From Macrotis lagotis (taxonomy: Eukaryota > Chordata > Mammalia > Peramelemorphia > Peramelidae): a stretch of 64,000 nt of DNA. Of this stretch, positions 23,259-36,200 are shown piece by piece. The DNA lies in contig NC_133663.1 in assembly GCF_037893015.1 (NCBI RefSeq), forward strand, positions 137,258,100-137,322,099, given 5' to 3'. Position 1 is the first letter of the stretch, and every line of letters starts with the position of its first letter. Both the position numbers and the translations under genes were made by a program. The notes under the pieces are model-generated. The model ran no database searches and was not told the DNA's origin. It worked only from the letters and a program-made list of their open reading frames with translations.

Positions 23259-25600
23259 TTAAAAGATGATGCTTTTATTTGCAGAATCTTTAACTTTACT
23301 GTTAGATCTCATTATGCTAAGCTATTTACTTTTCAATTAATGGAAATCTTCCCAGATTTTTGTGAAACTATTCCTTTCTATATGTCTTATTATATAATTG
23401 TATTTGATGATATTATAATATTAAATTTTCTTTCCCATCGTTCCCCCAGTTTGACAGGTTCCTCTCCCTGCTTTGTTTGTAGCAAGACAACTATAAATAA
23501 AAAGTTACTCTAAATACTTTTGTGCCTCTGGATCTTTTCTTCTCATTTTTAGAGGTATATGTCAATTTGTGGTACCATTAAAACAAAAGGTTAATTAGTT
23601 TGGGGCATTATTCCAAATTGTCTTAAAAATATCTACAATAATTTACAGCTTCAATAGTATATCCCTGTTTGATTTTTTTCTACAATTTTCCCACATCATT
23701 TTCTTTTTTCTTTAGTTCACCAATGTGATGGTGAATAGTATTTTTTCAACTTATTTTTAGGGGGAATTCTAAATGATAATTGAAAATTTGAGTTTCTTCC
23801 CTTGAAAAATGTCTGTGTATGAAATTTGATCATTTTTTCTGTTAAAGACTAGTCCTTGATCTTAAAAATTTTATTTGTTTTTCCTTTATATATTTTTATA
23901 TCATGTGAAGGGAAGGAGAAAGCAAGTAATATATATATATATACAGATGCACATATTTCATGTATATATTTCATGTTTATGGATTACATATGTCTGTATT
24001 TATATATGTATGCGAGTGCACATATTTCAAAGATAAAATATTACTTTATTTTTATGCATTTATTATACAATGATATTGGATTCATACTAATTCTTTTAAA
24101 ATTATCAATTAATACTATCATGTGGGTATAATATTTTTATATCCATATCATCTATTTTGTTTACAATTATGTTAAATATAAAATTATATAATATATATGT
24201 ATAACTATAACTTAGTTTTATTATATTATCTTTGTTAATGTTTTGGAACTTCTAAGATAATATTTTTATTTGATATTTCTAAATCAATATTCATAAGGAA
24301 CATTGATCCACAGTTTTCTTTCTTTGTTCATATGTACATATATATAAATATATATACTCTTATTTTTAATAGTGTATACACCTGTAAATTCTATTGGTTT
24401 TGGTTTTGTTATCATTATCTCTTTTCTCTGCAGAGTATCATTTCTAGTTAAATTTATTTCTTCCTCATACTGAATTTTATAAATATTTTCTCCTCTCTTA
24501 TAACAGTACTAGTATTGCAAGATTGTCCTCAGTCTAGCACTCAAAGAAATAGATTCAGTGATATTATTTTTTAGAACTTCTGTTAGAGGATCTAAGAATT
24601 TAATAAAAGAAATGGTAAGTATAGTTATAGTTAGGATTTCCCCTACCTGTGTTTACTTTTAATGTTTCTAAGCTAGCTTCCTGAAGTAGATGAACTATTT
24701 CCAATAGAGCTGATTAGTATTTTTTAAGTGAACTAAAGAATGCTGCTCTGGGAAAAATATTATAATGATGGGCTGCAAAATGTTGATTTCCATAGAAAAT
24801 ACTAAACAGAACTTCCAAAAGCATGTTTAATTTTGTAAGAAATAATTATTTTAATGAATTATGTACTAATTTTTAAATATTTCACTATATATCTTAAAGG
24901 AAAAATAGCAATGAAAAAATTACTGAAAACACTACAGTTATTTTCAGAAAATAATTTTCATTAAATCTTTAATAGGAGCATAGTATCCTGTAATCACTGA
25001 TAAGCCTTAATTATCACACATTAATTCTAAAGAGGATTTTATCATTTAGTAAATAATATTTTATTCAAATTTTCATTGATTTGAAAAGAAAATTAAGCCA
25101 ACTCATTTTGCCTGATTATATTACAGCTTCTGAAAAAAAGTTGCTGATAAATCCCCTTTATACTTAAAAATTAAAAAATTTTCATCACAAGTTATGCAAA
25201 GTTATTTTTAAAATTCTAAGCAATGGTTGAATGTGACCTGTTTATTTAATAATTCATGAGACAATATATTCAGTCTGTATATTTTGAAATATTAATATTT
25301 TGGTAATTCCACAGGGATAAATATAACCTGCATTAATTCACCTCTCATTTCTAAAACAATTAATGACACCATAAGTTTAGCCCAGAGGAACATTATTTTT
25401 CTTTTGATATGTTATGTCTCCAGTTCCATCCTATTTTTTCTGTTAGTCCTTGTTAATTTATTGTATTTGTAATTGTCCTTGGTAATTTATCTGTAAATTT
25501 TTTCTCTGATGAAATTTACAGAGATATTTTACATATACATGGTTTTGACATCTTTGAGAGTCATAATGATTCTTTAACTAAAGCTATATTCACTTTATCT
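23259..25600. other. AT-rich DNA, nothing recognised
   Basis: No gene and no confident repeat call. TATATA-rich patches occur near 23930-24020 and 24320-24355. The 91-codon frame 23856-24131 is a product of this composition. Confidence 0.5.
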
Positions 25601-25740
25601 CTTTTTTGCCATTGCTATCATTAAGACAATAAACTATTAAGCTAAGCACTAGGTTACAAAAAGATAGACAATCTCCAATCTCAAAGAGCTTACATTTTAA
25701 AGGGGAAGCTTGAAAGTGAAGGGGAAGATAGCCAGACTCA
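25600..25740 (+). repeat. Probable ancient L2- or MIR-like fragment
   Basis: The text 'gctaagcactaggttacaaaaagatagacaatctccaatctcaaagagcttacatttta' follows a widespread old mammalian repeat ('...gagcttacattct...'). The family assignment is from memory. Confidence 0.4.
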
Positions 25741-27388
25741 CAACATGATAAAATGGAATTCAAAAAGAGTGTAATGTCACCAGATGGCTAATTGACATCA
25801 TTTATGGTCAGAGCTATGATGGTACCTGACCTTTTTTGAACCTCTAACTTTCATTCTTGATTAATGACAACATGTTCAGCAAATTCTTTCCCTCTGTTCT
25901 GTCTTGCATTGGTTCCAAGAATATCACCTCCAGCAGTACAATATGTATGGCCTCTGGCCAGTTCTCATGTTCAAAAACCATTGAAATGGAGGTAAAGTAT
26001 TATTTTTACTATTTCTAGCTGTGGTTACCAGGCAAATAAGGCCTATTTTGAACCCTCCAATATTTAAAAAGTAAATGCTTCAGGCACTCCAATACACTTC
26101 GACACCTAAAACACGCAGAGCCATAGTTCCATACATTGGATGTATCTGCTTGCTGAGGAGGTAGTTGTCACTTATGGAACTTTCACTGAATGTTCTTAAG
26201 TCAAAATCCCCCTAAATGAGATGGTACCACAGCATAGAAGTGCCTTGATATTCTGGGAAAGAATTACATATAAAAGGTCAATATCTCCCACTGTATACAA
26301 GCCAGTAAATGTCATCCTGTTCCTACTCTATGAAGTCACCATGTATACCCTCAAACTTTAATTCAAATTATGTGCAAGGATTAAGAACATCTGATTATGA
26401 TAATGATGTCACAGTTTTCTTTAAGATCAAAAGACAACTTACCTAAGCAACTCCCTTCAATTTTGAATAGTCCTCAATATCATAAAAATGATTCTGCCTC
26501 CATCATGGATATATGATCATTTGTTTAAAAAATCGTTATCATAGATAAAGCAGGTGCTAAAAATTGTCCAAATAGTTGGATTTTGGTTGATGGTGTCTTT
26601 CTTCAATTAATTTGTTAAAGATTTAATTTTTTAAATTAGGCTTTAGCATGCTTTTCATCTTTCTCAAAATTTTTTCTTTTTTATTCTTTAAGGGATCATA
26701 ACTACCTATTTTTGAACAGTTTAAAGCATATTAAATTTGTATATAGATACAAATCTAATTTATATACAGATCTTTAATTTTGGGATTCCTTTTTCTGTAT
26801 GTTATGAAAAATAATATGATGTTATCATTTTCTCCTAAAATTATTATTAAATCCTTTTCAATTACCAGTTACTTCTTGAAGATCAAAATTAACTCTGTTA
26901 ATTAGATACAATTCAAAAAGCATGTATTAGTAACTTTTAGGTATATAAAATTATCATTGATATAGAATTACAAAATTTAGATAAGATGCAGTTCCTTCTG
27001 TTTGCAGTTTTGTAAAGTGAGAAAATACGTATGAAAATTCACATAAACCTATGATTCAAAATTGTAATAATCTATGATTCCATAGATATGTGATTGAATT
27101 TATTGCTAACACTTTGTGTTCCCATAATGTCAATCACAGCTTAGTTAAGCTTTATCATTTTGTGAGTCTCTAATCTATGCTCCTCATATATCACCCTGAG
27201 AGAGGAATGCTCTAAGACTTTGGTATTGCAACTCACTAACATAGCATATAAGCTGTTCATTCAATTTTTAAATGTGTTAAAGGTCTTAAGACATAAAAGA
27301 GAGAAAAATGACATTTTGACCTTAGAGATATGAACAAAACAATTGAAATAAGAAAATCAGAGACAATTTTGGAGAACTGAATAAAATG

Positions 27389-27425
<37 letters not shown>

Positions 27426-27764
27426 GCTGACTAGAGTTTAGAATGTATTAGACAGATTGATAAGAAAATAAAGAAGGGAAAATAAAATGATAATAAATTA
27501 TAAAGTACCAGGAATTCCAGGCAAAGAAATTTTTAGTTTCTGAAAAAACTTGGTTGTAACTGAATATTTTTGAGAAGAAGAAAGAATTGAACACATTAAG
27601 ATGAAAGGAAGATTAATTAATAAGTGTGAGATTAACATATTGAGAGGGAAGGGAAAAGACATCCTTTAGAAAACAATTCAAATTTCTGTATTCAGTATTC
27701 TGTATTTCTTAGGTTGATGGAAACAATATTGATGAAAATCCTGATAAAGATAGAAATTCTGATT
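25741..27764. other. Mostly featureless AT-rich DNA with an (AAT)n microsatellite
   Basis: No gene recognised. An (AAT)n run of about 12 units lies at 27388-27425. The block 26000-26350 is less AT-rich than its neighbours but shows no reading frame or repeat I know. Confidence 0.5.
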
Positions 27765-29640
27765 CTTAAGACTTCAGTCCAAGATGGTGAAGAGAAATCA
27801 GGCAGTCTTACACTGTATTTTCTTTCCCTCAGAATCGACCTGAATCAATTTTTAAACACATTTTGGATCAACAGAAGCCATAAAAGAGAGGGTTAAATCT
27901 CCCAGCTAAGTCTGTCATGAAAGGAGCATGGGTGTACCCAGGTCAGAGAACAAAGACCTCGAGCACAGTTGGTAGGGTAAGGCAAAGTACTAATCTGAGA
28001 ACCAGAGTGCTGGGAGTGGAAGCACTGTGGAAAAACTGGGAGAGCTTCAGCACTCAGATTAGCAGAGCTCCAATGGGGCGGCCCAGAAAACTCATTCCAC
28101 CAGCTTGACTGGTCTGGAATGCCTCTGGTATTCCTGGAAATCCATCACCTGCCCGTGACTGTGTTAAATAACCCATATACAGCCCCATGCCTAGGGAGTA
28201 GATGGCTGAAAGCCTCAACACAGACAATCCAGAGACATTTTCTGACTTTCCTTACTGGTTAATACACTAAGAAACCCTCTGGATTTCCAAATAAGTGACT
28301 TGGAAAATAGATCCAGAGAGACAATTTAATAGTCATAGAACTACATGAAAATCTTGATCACAAATAGAGCCAGAATTGCATTGTTTCTGATATAATTTAA
28401 GAGAACTGATGTGATATCTTAGAAGCATAGGACAAAATAGTCATTGAAAGAATATTTTGATCCCCTCCTGAAAGAGATCCCAAAAGGAAAACTGCAATGT
28501 ACTTTGGGCTTTTGAACAAATTCCAGAATTATCAGATCAAGGAGAAATTCCTGCAAGTGCTCATAAAGGAGCAAATCAAAAACCAGTGGATCATTGTCAG
28601 TAATACAGACCTGACCACATTAACATTAAGGGATCAAAGGACCTGGGATATAATATTCTGTAGAGCAAGGAAGTCTGACGTACAACCAAGAATCAATTAT
28701 TCAGTAAAACAGAGCCAACTTTTCAGGGAAAAAATGGACATTTAATGAAATATCTGACTTTCAATCTTTCCTAATGAAAAGACCACAGTTGAAAAAAAAA
28801 TTGAACTGCAGACAGGAAACTCAAGAGATACATGCAAAGATAAACAGAAGAAAAGAAAAAAAAATCTCATCCAATATCTGATTACATTCCGTCTTGGGAG
28901 GATGATTTTCATAAATCTTTAGAATTGTTGTTCCATCAAAGAGAATATTCTTAAACTGAAGGTATGGACAGTCATTGTATGTTCATGACTTTCATGGAAT
29001 AATTTATAAAAAAATCATTAAGAAAGGGCAAAATTGTAAAGTGAGTAGAGGAAGAGGGATTTTGAATGGGGTAAATTACATAATATGAAGACTTTTAAAG
29101 GCCCTATTGCAATCTTATTCTCATCAGTTTGACTCTAAGAGGGATTGACTCAAAGACTTAGTTGTTTAGAAATTTATCTTACCGTTCAAGTATTAGGAGG
29201 TGAAAAGAGAGAAGGAAAGGAGGGGCAGATAGGAAGGAAAGATGGAAGAAGGGAAAAATGGAAAGTGAAAAGTAAATAGGGGAATGTCAATAGAAGGGCA
29301 AAAGACATTGAAGGGGGCAGCATTCGGAAGCAAAATTCTGGAAAATAGGGATAAAGTAAAAAAAAGGAGGGAAATTATAAATAAAGGAAAGATAGCAAGG
29401 AGGGCAATAAAGGGCTAGTAATTATAACTGTGAATGAAAATGGTATGAATTCTCCCCTAAATGAAAGTAGATAACAGTGAATTAAAAACCAGAACCACAT
29501 TTGAAGCAGAGAGGTACACACAGAATAAAAGTAAAAGCCTGGAGAATATATTTTGCTACAGCAGAAGTGAAAAAAAAAAAAAGCAGGGGAAACAATTGTT
29601 AATTCAGACAAAGGATTTTTCAAAAATGATTCTCATTAAA

Positions 29641-30388
29641 AGGGGGGGGGGCAGAGCCAAGATGGCAACAAGAAGTGATCAAGTCTTAGGAGCTCTCTGA
29701 TAAAACTCATCAGCTAAGGACTCTAACTAAACTTTCGAAAGACAGAACACACAAAGGGACCCAGCGAGGCAGTTCTCCTACTCAAGGTAACCTGAAAAAG
29801 AGCAGAAAGGCTCTGCTCCCTGGGATCAGAGAGGCGGCCCACCAGAAGGGTGGCCCGCCAGAGTGAAAGAACTTCAGCCTCCCAGAGGCAGCCCCAGGGT
29901 GCTGGGAGCTGCAATTCACAGTAGCAGGGTAGTCTCCTGAGCTGCACCCTGAGGAGCACTGGGCACAAAGTGGGGGAACACCTGGGGACCTCTGTCAGAG
30001 GGAGCACGTGGAGCCCAGCCCTGGGGCACACAGCAAGCAGCTTGGCCTTTCCCCAAGACCAGGAAACAGAAGCAAGAAGAGCCAGTAAGCAGGAGCCCCC
30101 AGGGCATGAGCCCATTGAGCTGAGGGAGGAGAGGGAAGAGAGACTGCAGAGCTCTGTGCTCAGCCCCAGGAACAGGACTTTGGGGCTCTGTCCACATTCA
30201 GATCCTGATCAGAGTCTAGGCCCCCCCCATAGAACAGCAGCCCCCGCCCCACCTCAGCCCTGTGGCAGAGGGAGGTGCTTAGGGTCATTCACAGACCAGG
30301 AGGGCGGACAGAGCCTCACACACTGAGACCCTTGTGGGAGTGTACCAAAAGCTCAGGAAGCACCCCAAACCAGGCCCAGGCTGGGAAA
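29641..30388 (+). promoter_or_regulatory. GC-rich 5' UTR and likely internal promoter of HAL1 copy C
   Basis: About 750 bp far richer in G and C than the rest of the window. CAAGATGGC at 29658-29666, about 16 bases from the element's start, matches the YY1 core found at the same place in human L1 5' UTRs, where it sets the transcription start. Promoter function is inferred from position. The long frames here on both strands (for example 29723-30115 minus and 29970-30326 plus) follow from GC content. Confidence 0.6.
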
Positions 30389-31527
30389 ATGAGCAAGCAG
30401 AGAAACAAAAGGAAGACTATTGACAAATATTTTGCAAATGAGCCCAAGAAGGATCAAAATACTCAGTCTGAAGATGAGGAAGCACAAGCTCCTGCATCTA
30501 AAGACTCTAAGAAAAACAGAAATTGGGCTCAGGCTATGACAGAGCTCAAAAAAGACTTTGAAAATCAAATGAGGGAGTTGGAAGAAAAACTGGGAAAAGA
30601 AAGGAGAGAGATGCAGGAAAAACATGAAAATGAAGTCAGCAGCTTAGTCAAGGAAATCCAAAAAATGCTGAAGAAAATAGCCTGCTAAAAACCAGCTTAG
30701 CTCAAATGGATAAAACAGTTCAAAAAGTTATGGAGGAGAAGAATGCTTTAAAAAGCAAAATTGGCCAGATGGAAAAAGAGATAAGAAAACTCTCTGAGGA
30801 GAGCAAATCCTTCAGACAAAGAATAGAATTCAGGGAGATTGATGAATTTACCAGAAATCAGGAATCAATACTTCAAAACCAAAAAAATGAAAAATTAGAA
30901 GAAAACGTGAAATATCTCATTGAAAAAAACAACTGATATGGAAAACAGGCTTAGGAAAGATAATTTAAAAAATATTGGAATACCTGAAAGTCATGACCAG
31001 GAAAAGAGCCTCGACATCATTTTCAAAGAATTACTACAGGAAAATTGCCCTGATATTCTAGAAGCAGAGGGCAAAATAGAAATGGAGAGAATCCACTGAT
31101 CCCCCCCCCTCCCCGAGAAAGAGATCCCAAAAAACCAACACCTAGGAATATTATAGCCAAGTTCCGGAACTCTCAAGTCAAAAGAGAAAATATTACAAGA
31201 AGCCAGAAGGACACAGTTCAAATATCGTGGAGATGCAGTCAGGATCACACAGGACTTAGCAGCATCTACATTGGAAGCTCATAGGGCTTGGAATACAATA
31301 TACTGGAAGGCAAATATATATGGAAGGCAAAAGAGCTTAGAATGCAGCCAAGAATGAACTACCCAGCAAGGCTGAATGTTCTCTTCCAGGGAAAAAGATG
31401 GACTTTCAATGAACCAGGGAAATTTCAAATGTTCCTTTTGGAATGGCCAGAGCTGAACAGAAGGTTTGATCTTCAGATACAGAACTCAGGTGAAGCATGG
31501 AGATTGGAGGAGAGGGGGGAAATATGA
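30389..31527 (+). pseudogene. L1-type ORF1 protein of HAL1 copy C, lightly broken
   Basis: ORF1 proteins are RNA-binding trimers that coat the element RNA. The start is ATGAGCAAGCAGAG. Residues 1-40 are basic and low-complexity. A charged heptad-like coiled coil follows (ELKKDFENQMRELEEKLGKE and onward, to about 30930), then an RRM-like segment (NLKNIGIPESHDQ, LQENCPDILEAEGKIE). The C-terminal domain comes last (FKYRGDAVRITQDLAASTLE, QPRMNYPARLNVLFQGK). Breaks: a frameshift near 30680, another near 30930, stops near 31100-31160, and a small duplication near 31307-31330. The expected length is about 380 residues, so this copy is only mildly decayed. Confidence 0.85.
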
Positions 31528-32868
31528 GGGACATAATGAAGATGAACTGCATGTATTCCTGCATAGAAAAATGACACTGATAATACTCATATGAACCTTC
31601 TCAGTTAATAGAGCAGGTGGAGAGAGCTTTTATAGTTGAAAGGCAGGAGAAAGCTGAATTCGAAGATAAAATATGGAGTAAAAATGAAGTCAATAGAAAA
31701 AAAGGGAAATGGAATGGGAGAAAGAAAAAGGAGAGGGGGAATAGTCCAAGATATTTCACATAAGGTTTTTTTTATTACAATGAGCTATTGCAATGATATG
31801 GAAGGGGAGAGGCAAGGGGGAATGAGGGAATCTTTGCTCTCATCAGAGGTGACTAGGAGAGGAAACAGCATATATACTCAATGGGGTATAGACATCTGGA
31901 GTAAGAAGGAGAGGGGAGCAGGGTGTAGGGGTGTGGATGTGAATGATGGAGGAAAGAATGGACCATGGGTGGGGAGAGTGGTCAGATATAACACATTTTC
32001 TTTTTTACTTCTTCCAAGGGGCTGGGATTGGATGGCCTGTCTGGGACCATGGGGCCATGTGTATTCTGGGCCTAAGGGGAGGTATGGGGACTTAGGGCTT
32101 CTTGGCCCCAGGACCAGGAATCTGTCTGCTGAGCCAGTCAATGACCCTACGGCAGAGTCAGAGTGAAAGGAGAGAGAAAATGGAGTACATGGTAGTGGAG
32201 AAATAAGAAAGGAGGGAGTTGCGATCAGCAATGGCAACAGCGGAAAAATATGACAGTAACTTTTGTGATGGTCTTATCATAAAGAATGAGATCCACCTAT
32301 CACAGAGTTGTTGGTGTTGGAACAAAGACTCAAGCATATTTTTTGTTATTATTATTTGGGGGAGGGTGCAGGGCAAGTGGAGCTGGATGGCCTGCTTGGG
32401 GCCACATAGCAGGGTGATCTTTGGGTGTCTGGGGCCGGATTTGGACCCAGGTGCTCCTGGCTCAAGGGCCAATGCTCTGTCTGCCACCCAGCCTCCCTAC
32501 TATTATTACTATTTTATTTTATTTTGGGTCTTTTTTTCCCCTTCTTTTTGGTTTTTGCAGGGCAGTGGGAATCGGGGAGCTTACATGTCACATGGCTGGG
32601 TGATTGTTGGATTTACCAGGCTGGATATGGGCTTGGGTGCTTGTGGCTTCAGGGTTGGTGCTTCATCCATTGCGCTACCTGGCCATACCCACAATGATTA
32701 TTATTATTTTTTTTAATTTTAATTTTTTTCTCTCTGCTATACTTTTTTCGCCCAAGCAATCTATCTATATTCATGGGGGAAGAGGGGTATTTTGTTTACT
32801 TGTAAACAAGAATATTTTATTAATGTAAAAAAACATTTGTACAAAATGAGAATAAAAAATAAATTAAA
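31528..32868 (+). repeat. HAL1 copy C 3' region containing three antisense SINE-derived modules
   Basis: A purine-rich segment (31640-31980) is followed by three modules, each resembling the antisense SINE body ('ggggc..gat.ggcctg', 'gggtgtctgg', 'ctcctggctcaagggccaatgctctgtctgccaccca'). Modules 2 and 3 are bordered by (TTA)n-like tracts. The terminal segment 'tacttgtaaacaagaatattttattaatg' is shared with copies A and B. The long frames here (31636-32166, 176 codons; 32219-32716, 165 codons) cross module borders and look accidental. Confidence 0.7.
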
Positions 32869-32962
32869 AAAAAGAGAGAGGGAAGGAAATCATATCCTCC
32901 TAAAAGTTACTAATGACAATGAAGTAATTTCAATTTGAAAAATGTATGCAACAAGTGGTATA

Positions 32963-32972
32963 GCATCCAAAT
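32963..32972. repeat. Left target-site duplication of the full-length antisense L1
   Basis: GCATCCAAAT, repeated exactly at 39559-39568. The interrupted L1 reads straight through when one copy is removed ('tagcatccaaattcttagag'). Confidence 0.9.
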
Positions 32973-33299
32973 AATTTTTCTTTTTTCTCTGTACTTAAAT
33001 ATTTTATTTAATTTGAGTTTTACAATTTTTCCCCTAATATTACTTCCCTCCCCTCAATCCCTACAGAAGGAAATTTGCCAGTCTTTTAAATTGTTTCCAT
33101 TTTAAACATTAATGCAAATACAATGTGATGAGAGAGAAATCATATTCTTTAGGAGAAAAATAAAATATAAGAGATAACAAGATCAGACAATAAGATATCA
33201 GTTTTTTCCCTAAATTAAAGTTAATCATCATTGGTTTTTGTTGAAACTCCAGAGTTCTTTCTCTGGATATAGATGGTATTCTCCATTGTATATGGCCCC

Positions 33300-36200
33300 A
33301 AATTGTCCTTGATTGTTGCACTGTTGGAATGAGTGAGCCCATCAAGGTTGATCATCACCCTCATGTTGCTGTTAGGATGTGCAAAGTTTTTCTAATTCTT
33401 GATTTCCAATTCTTTGCCACCACAAATAGGGCTGCTATGAATATTTTTTTACAAGTCATATTTTTACCTTTTTTTCATCATCTCTTCAGAGTATAGACCC
33501 AGTAGTGGTATTGCTGGATCAAAGGGTATGCTCATTTTTTTTGCCCTTTGGGCATAGTTCCAAATTGCTCTCCAGAAAGTTTGGATGAGTTCACAGTTCC
33601 ACCAGCAATGTAATAGAGTACCAGATTTCCCACGACTCTTCCGACAATGATCATTATCCCTTCTGTTCATATTGGCCAGTCTAAGAAGTATGAGGTGGTA
33701 CCTTTGAGATGTTTTAATTTGCATTTTTCTAGTAAGTAATGATTTAGAGCAATTTTTCATATGGCTATGGATTGCTTTGATCTTATCTCTAAATTCACTT
33801 TGCATGTCCTTTTTTTAACCATTTCTCAATTAGGGAATGGCTTTTTTTTTAATGTACTCAGTTCTCTGTATATTTTAGAAATAAGTCCTTTGTCAGAAAC
33901 ATTAATAGTAAAAATTGTTTTCCAATTTAATACATTGCTTTTGATCTTGGTTACAGTGGTTTTGTCTATGCCAAAACATTTTAATTTAATGTAATCGAAG
34001 CCATCTAGTTTGTATTTAGTGATGTTCTCCATCTCTTCTGTAGTCATAAACTGCTTCCCTTCCCATAGATCTGACAGGTAAACTAGCCCTTGGTCTTCTA
34101 GTTTGCTTATGGTATTGCTTTTTATGTCTAAATCCTGTACCCATTTGGATCTTATCTTGGTATAGGATGTGAGGTGCTGGTCTAATCCAAGTTTCTTCCA
34201 TGTTAATTTTCAATTTTTCCAGCCATTTTTATCCAAGAGAGAATTTTTATCCTAATAGCTGGACTATTTTGGTTTATCAAAAAGCAGATTATTATAATCA
34301 TTCCCTGCTACTGCACCTAGTATATTCCACTGGTCCACCACTCTATTCCTTAGCCAATACCCAACAGTTTTGATGACTGATGCTTTATAATATAAATTTA
34401 GTTCAGGTAGGGCTAGGCCACCTTCCTTTTCTTTTCTTTTTTCATTGAATCCCTGGAAATTCTTGACTATTTATTTCTCCATATTAATTTACTTACAACT
34501 TTTTCTAACTCATTAAAGTAATTTTTTGGAATTTTGTTTGGAAGGACACTGAACAGGTAGTTAAGTTTTAATGTAATTTTCATTTTTATTATACTAGCTC
34601 AACCTATCAATTAGCAGTTGATATTTGCCCAGTTATTTAAATCTGATTTAATTTGTGTGAGAAGTGCTTTGTAGTTGTGTTTAAAAAGTTTCTGAGTCTG
34701 CTTTGGCAAATAAACTCCTTGGTATTTTATGTTATCTGAGGTTACTTGTAATGGGATTTGTCTTTGTAGTACTTTCTGCTGCATCTTGCTAGTCATATAT
34801 AGAAAACTTGAGTATTTATGAGGGTTCATTTTGTATCCTTCAACTTTGCTAAAATTTCTTATTGTTTCTAGTAATTTTTTCTATGATTTCTTTGCATTCT
34901 TTAGGTATACCATCATGTCATATGCAAAGAATGGAGTTTTGTCTCTTCCTTCCCAATTCTAATTCTTTACATTTCATTTTCTTCTCTAATTGCTGAAGCT
35001 AAAATTTCTAATATGATATTGAATAGTAGTGGTGATAATGGGAATCCTTGTTTCACCCCTGATCTTATTGGAAATAGCCTCTCCCTATTGAATATAATGC
35101 TTGTTGATTGTTTCAGAAAGGTACTGCTTATTATTCTAAGGAACTGTCCATTAATTCTTACACTCTCATGTTTTTAGTAGCAATGGGTGCTGTATTTTGT
35201 CAAAAGCTTTTTCTGTATCTAGTGATATAATCATATAATTTCTGATAAGTTTGTTGTTGATATAATTAATTATATTAACATTTTTCCTAATATTGAACCA
35301 ACCCTGCATTCCTGGGATAAATCCTACTTGGTCAAAATGTATTAGCCTAGTGATAACTTCTTATAATCATTTTGCTAAGATTTTTGTATCTATATTCATC
35401 ATGGAGATTGGTCTATAATTTTCTTTCTCTATTTTATCCCTTCCTGGTTTACGTATCAAGCTATATTGGTGTCATTGAAAGAGTGAGGCAGATTTCCATC
35501 TTTCCCTATTTTTTCCAAAGAGTTTATACAGAATTGGAACCAATTGTTCCTTAAATGTTTGGTAGAATTCACATGTGAATCCATCAGGCCCTGGAGATAT
35601 TTTCTTAGGTAGTTCAATGATGGTTTGTTGATTTTTTTTTTCTTTGATAGGGTGGTTTAGATATTTAATCTCTTTTTCATGTATCATGGGCAAATTATAT
35701 TTTAGTAAATATTAATCCATTTCACTTAGATTGTCAAATTTATTGACATAGATTTGGGCAAAAAAATTCCCAAATTATTACATTAATTTACTCCTCATAG
35801 GTGGTAAGTTCACCTTTTTCATTCATGATGCTAGCAATTTGGTTTTCTTCTTTTTTGTAAATCAAATTGCGCAGAGTTTTATCAATTTTATTGTTTTTTT
35901 TAATAAAACCAAACCTTGGCTTTATTTATTAATTCAGTATTTTTTTGTTTCAATTTTATTAATTTCTCCTTTAATTTTTAGAATTTCTAATTTGGTATTT
36001 AATAGGAGGTTTTTAATTTGTTATTTCTCTAATTTTTTAATTGCATATTTAGTTCATTGACTTCCTTTTTCTCTAATTTATACATTCAAAGATTATATAT
36101 CCCCTGACAGTCGCTTTGAGTGAATCCCATAGGTTTTTGTATGTTGTTTCATTATAGTCATTATCTAGGACAAAATAATTAATTCTTTATATAATATGCT

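Larger units (their letters stand above)
29641..32868 (+). mobile_element. HAL1-type ORF1-only retrotransposon, copy C (near full length)
   Basis: About 3.2 kb. A G-run start is followed by CAGAGCCAAGATGGC, then a GC-rich 5' UTR (to 30388), ORF1 (30389-31527) and a 1.34-kb 3' region with three antisense SINE-derived modules (about 31990-32150, 32355-32500, 32535-32690). It ends in an A-rich tail, 'aataaattaaaaaaaa'. There is no endonuclease or RT. It lies in the ORF2 remnant of an older L1, whose text resumes after the tail ('ggaaggaaatcatatcctcc'). A clean TSD was not resolved because both edges are A/G-rich. It would depend on L1 ORF2 protein in trans. Confidence 0.85.

Noticed and set aside
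29723..30326. Overlapping long frames on both strands (130, 93 and 118 codons)
   Set aside because: They sit in the GC-rich 5' UTR of HAL1 copy C, where stops are rare by composition.
31636..32166. 176-codon plus-strand open frame
   Set aside because: It spans the HAL1 purine-rich 3' region and an antisense SINE-derived module, has no domain, and crosses repeat borders.
32219..32716. 165-codon plus-strand open frame rich in Trp, Phe and Tyr
   Set aside because: It lies across two SINE-derived modules and (TTA)n tracts; the composition explains the open frame.
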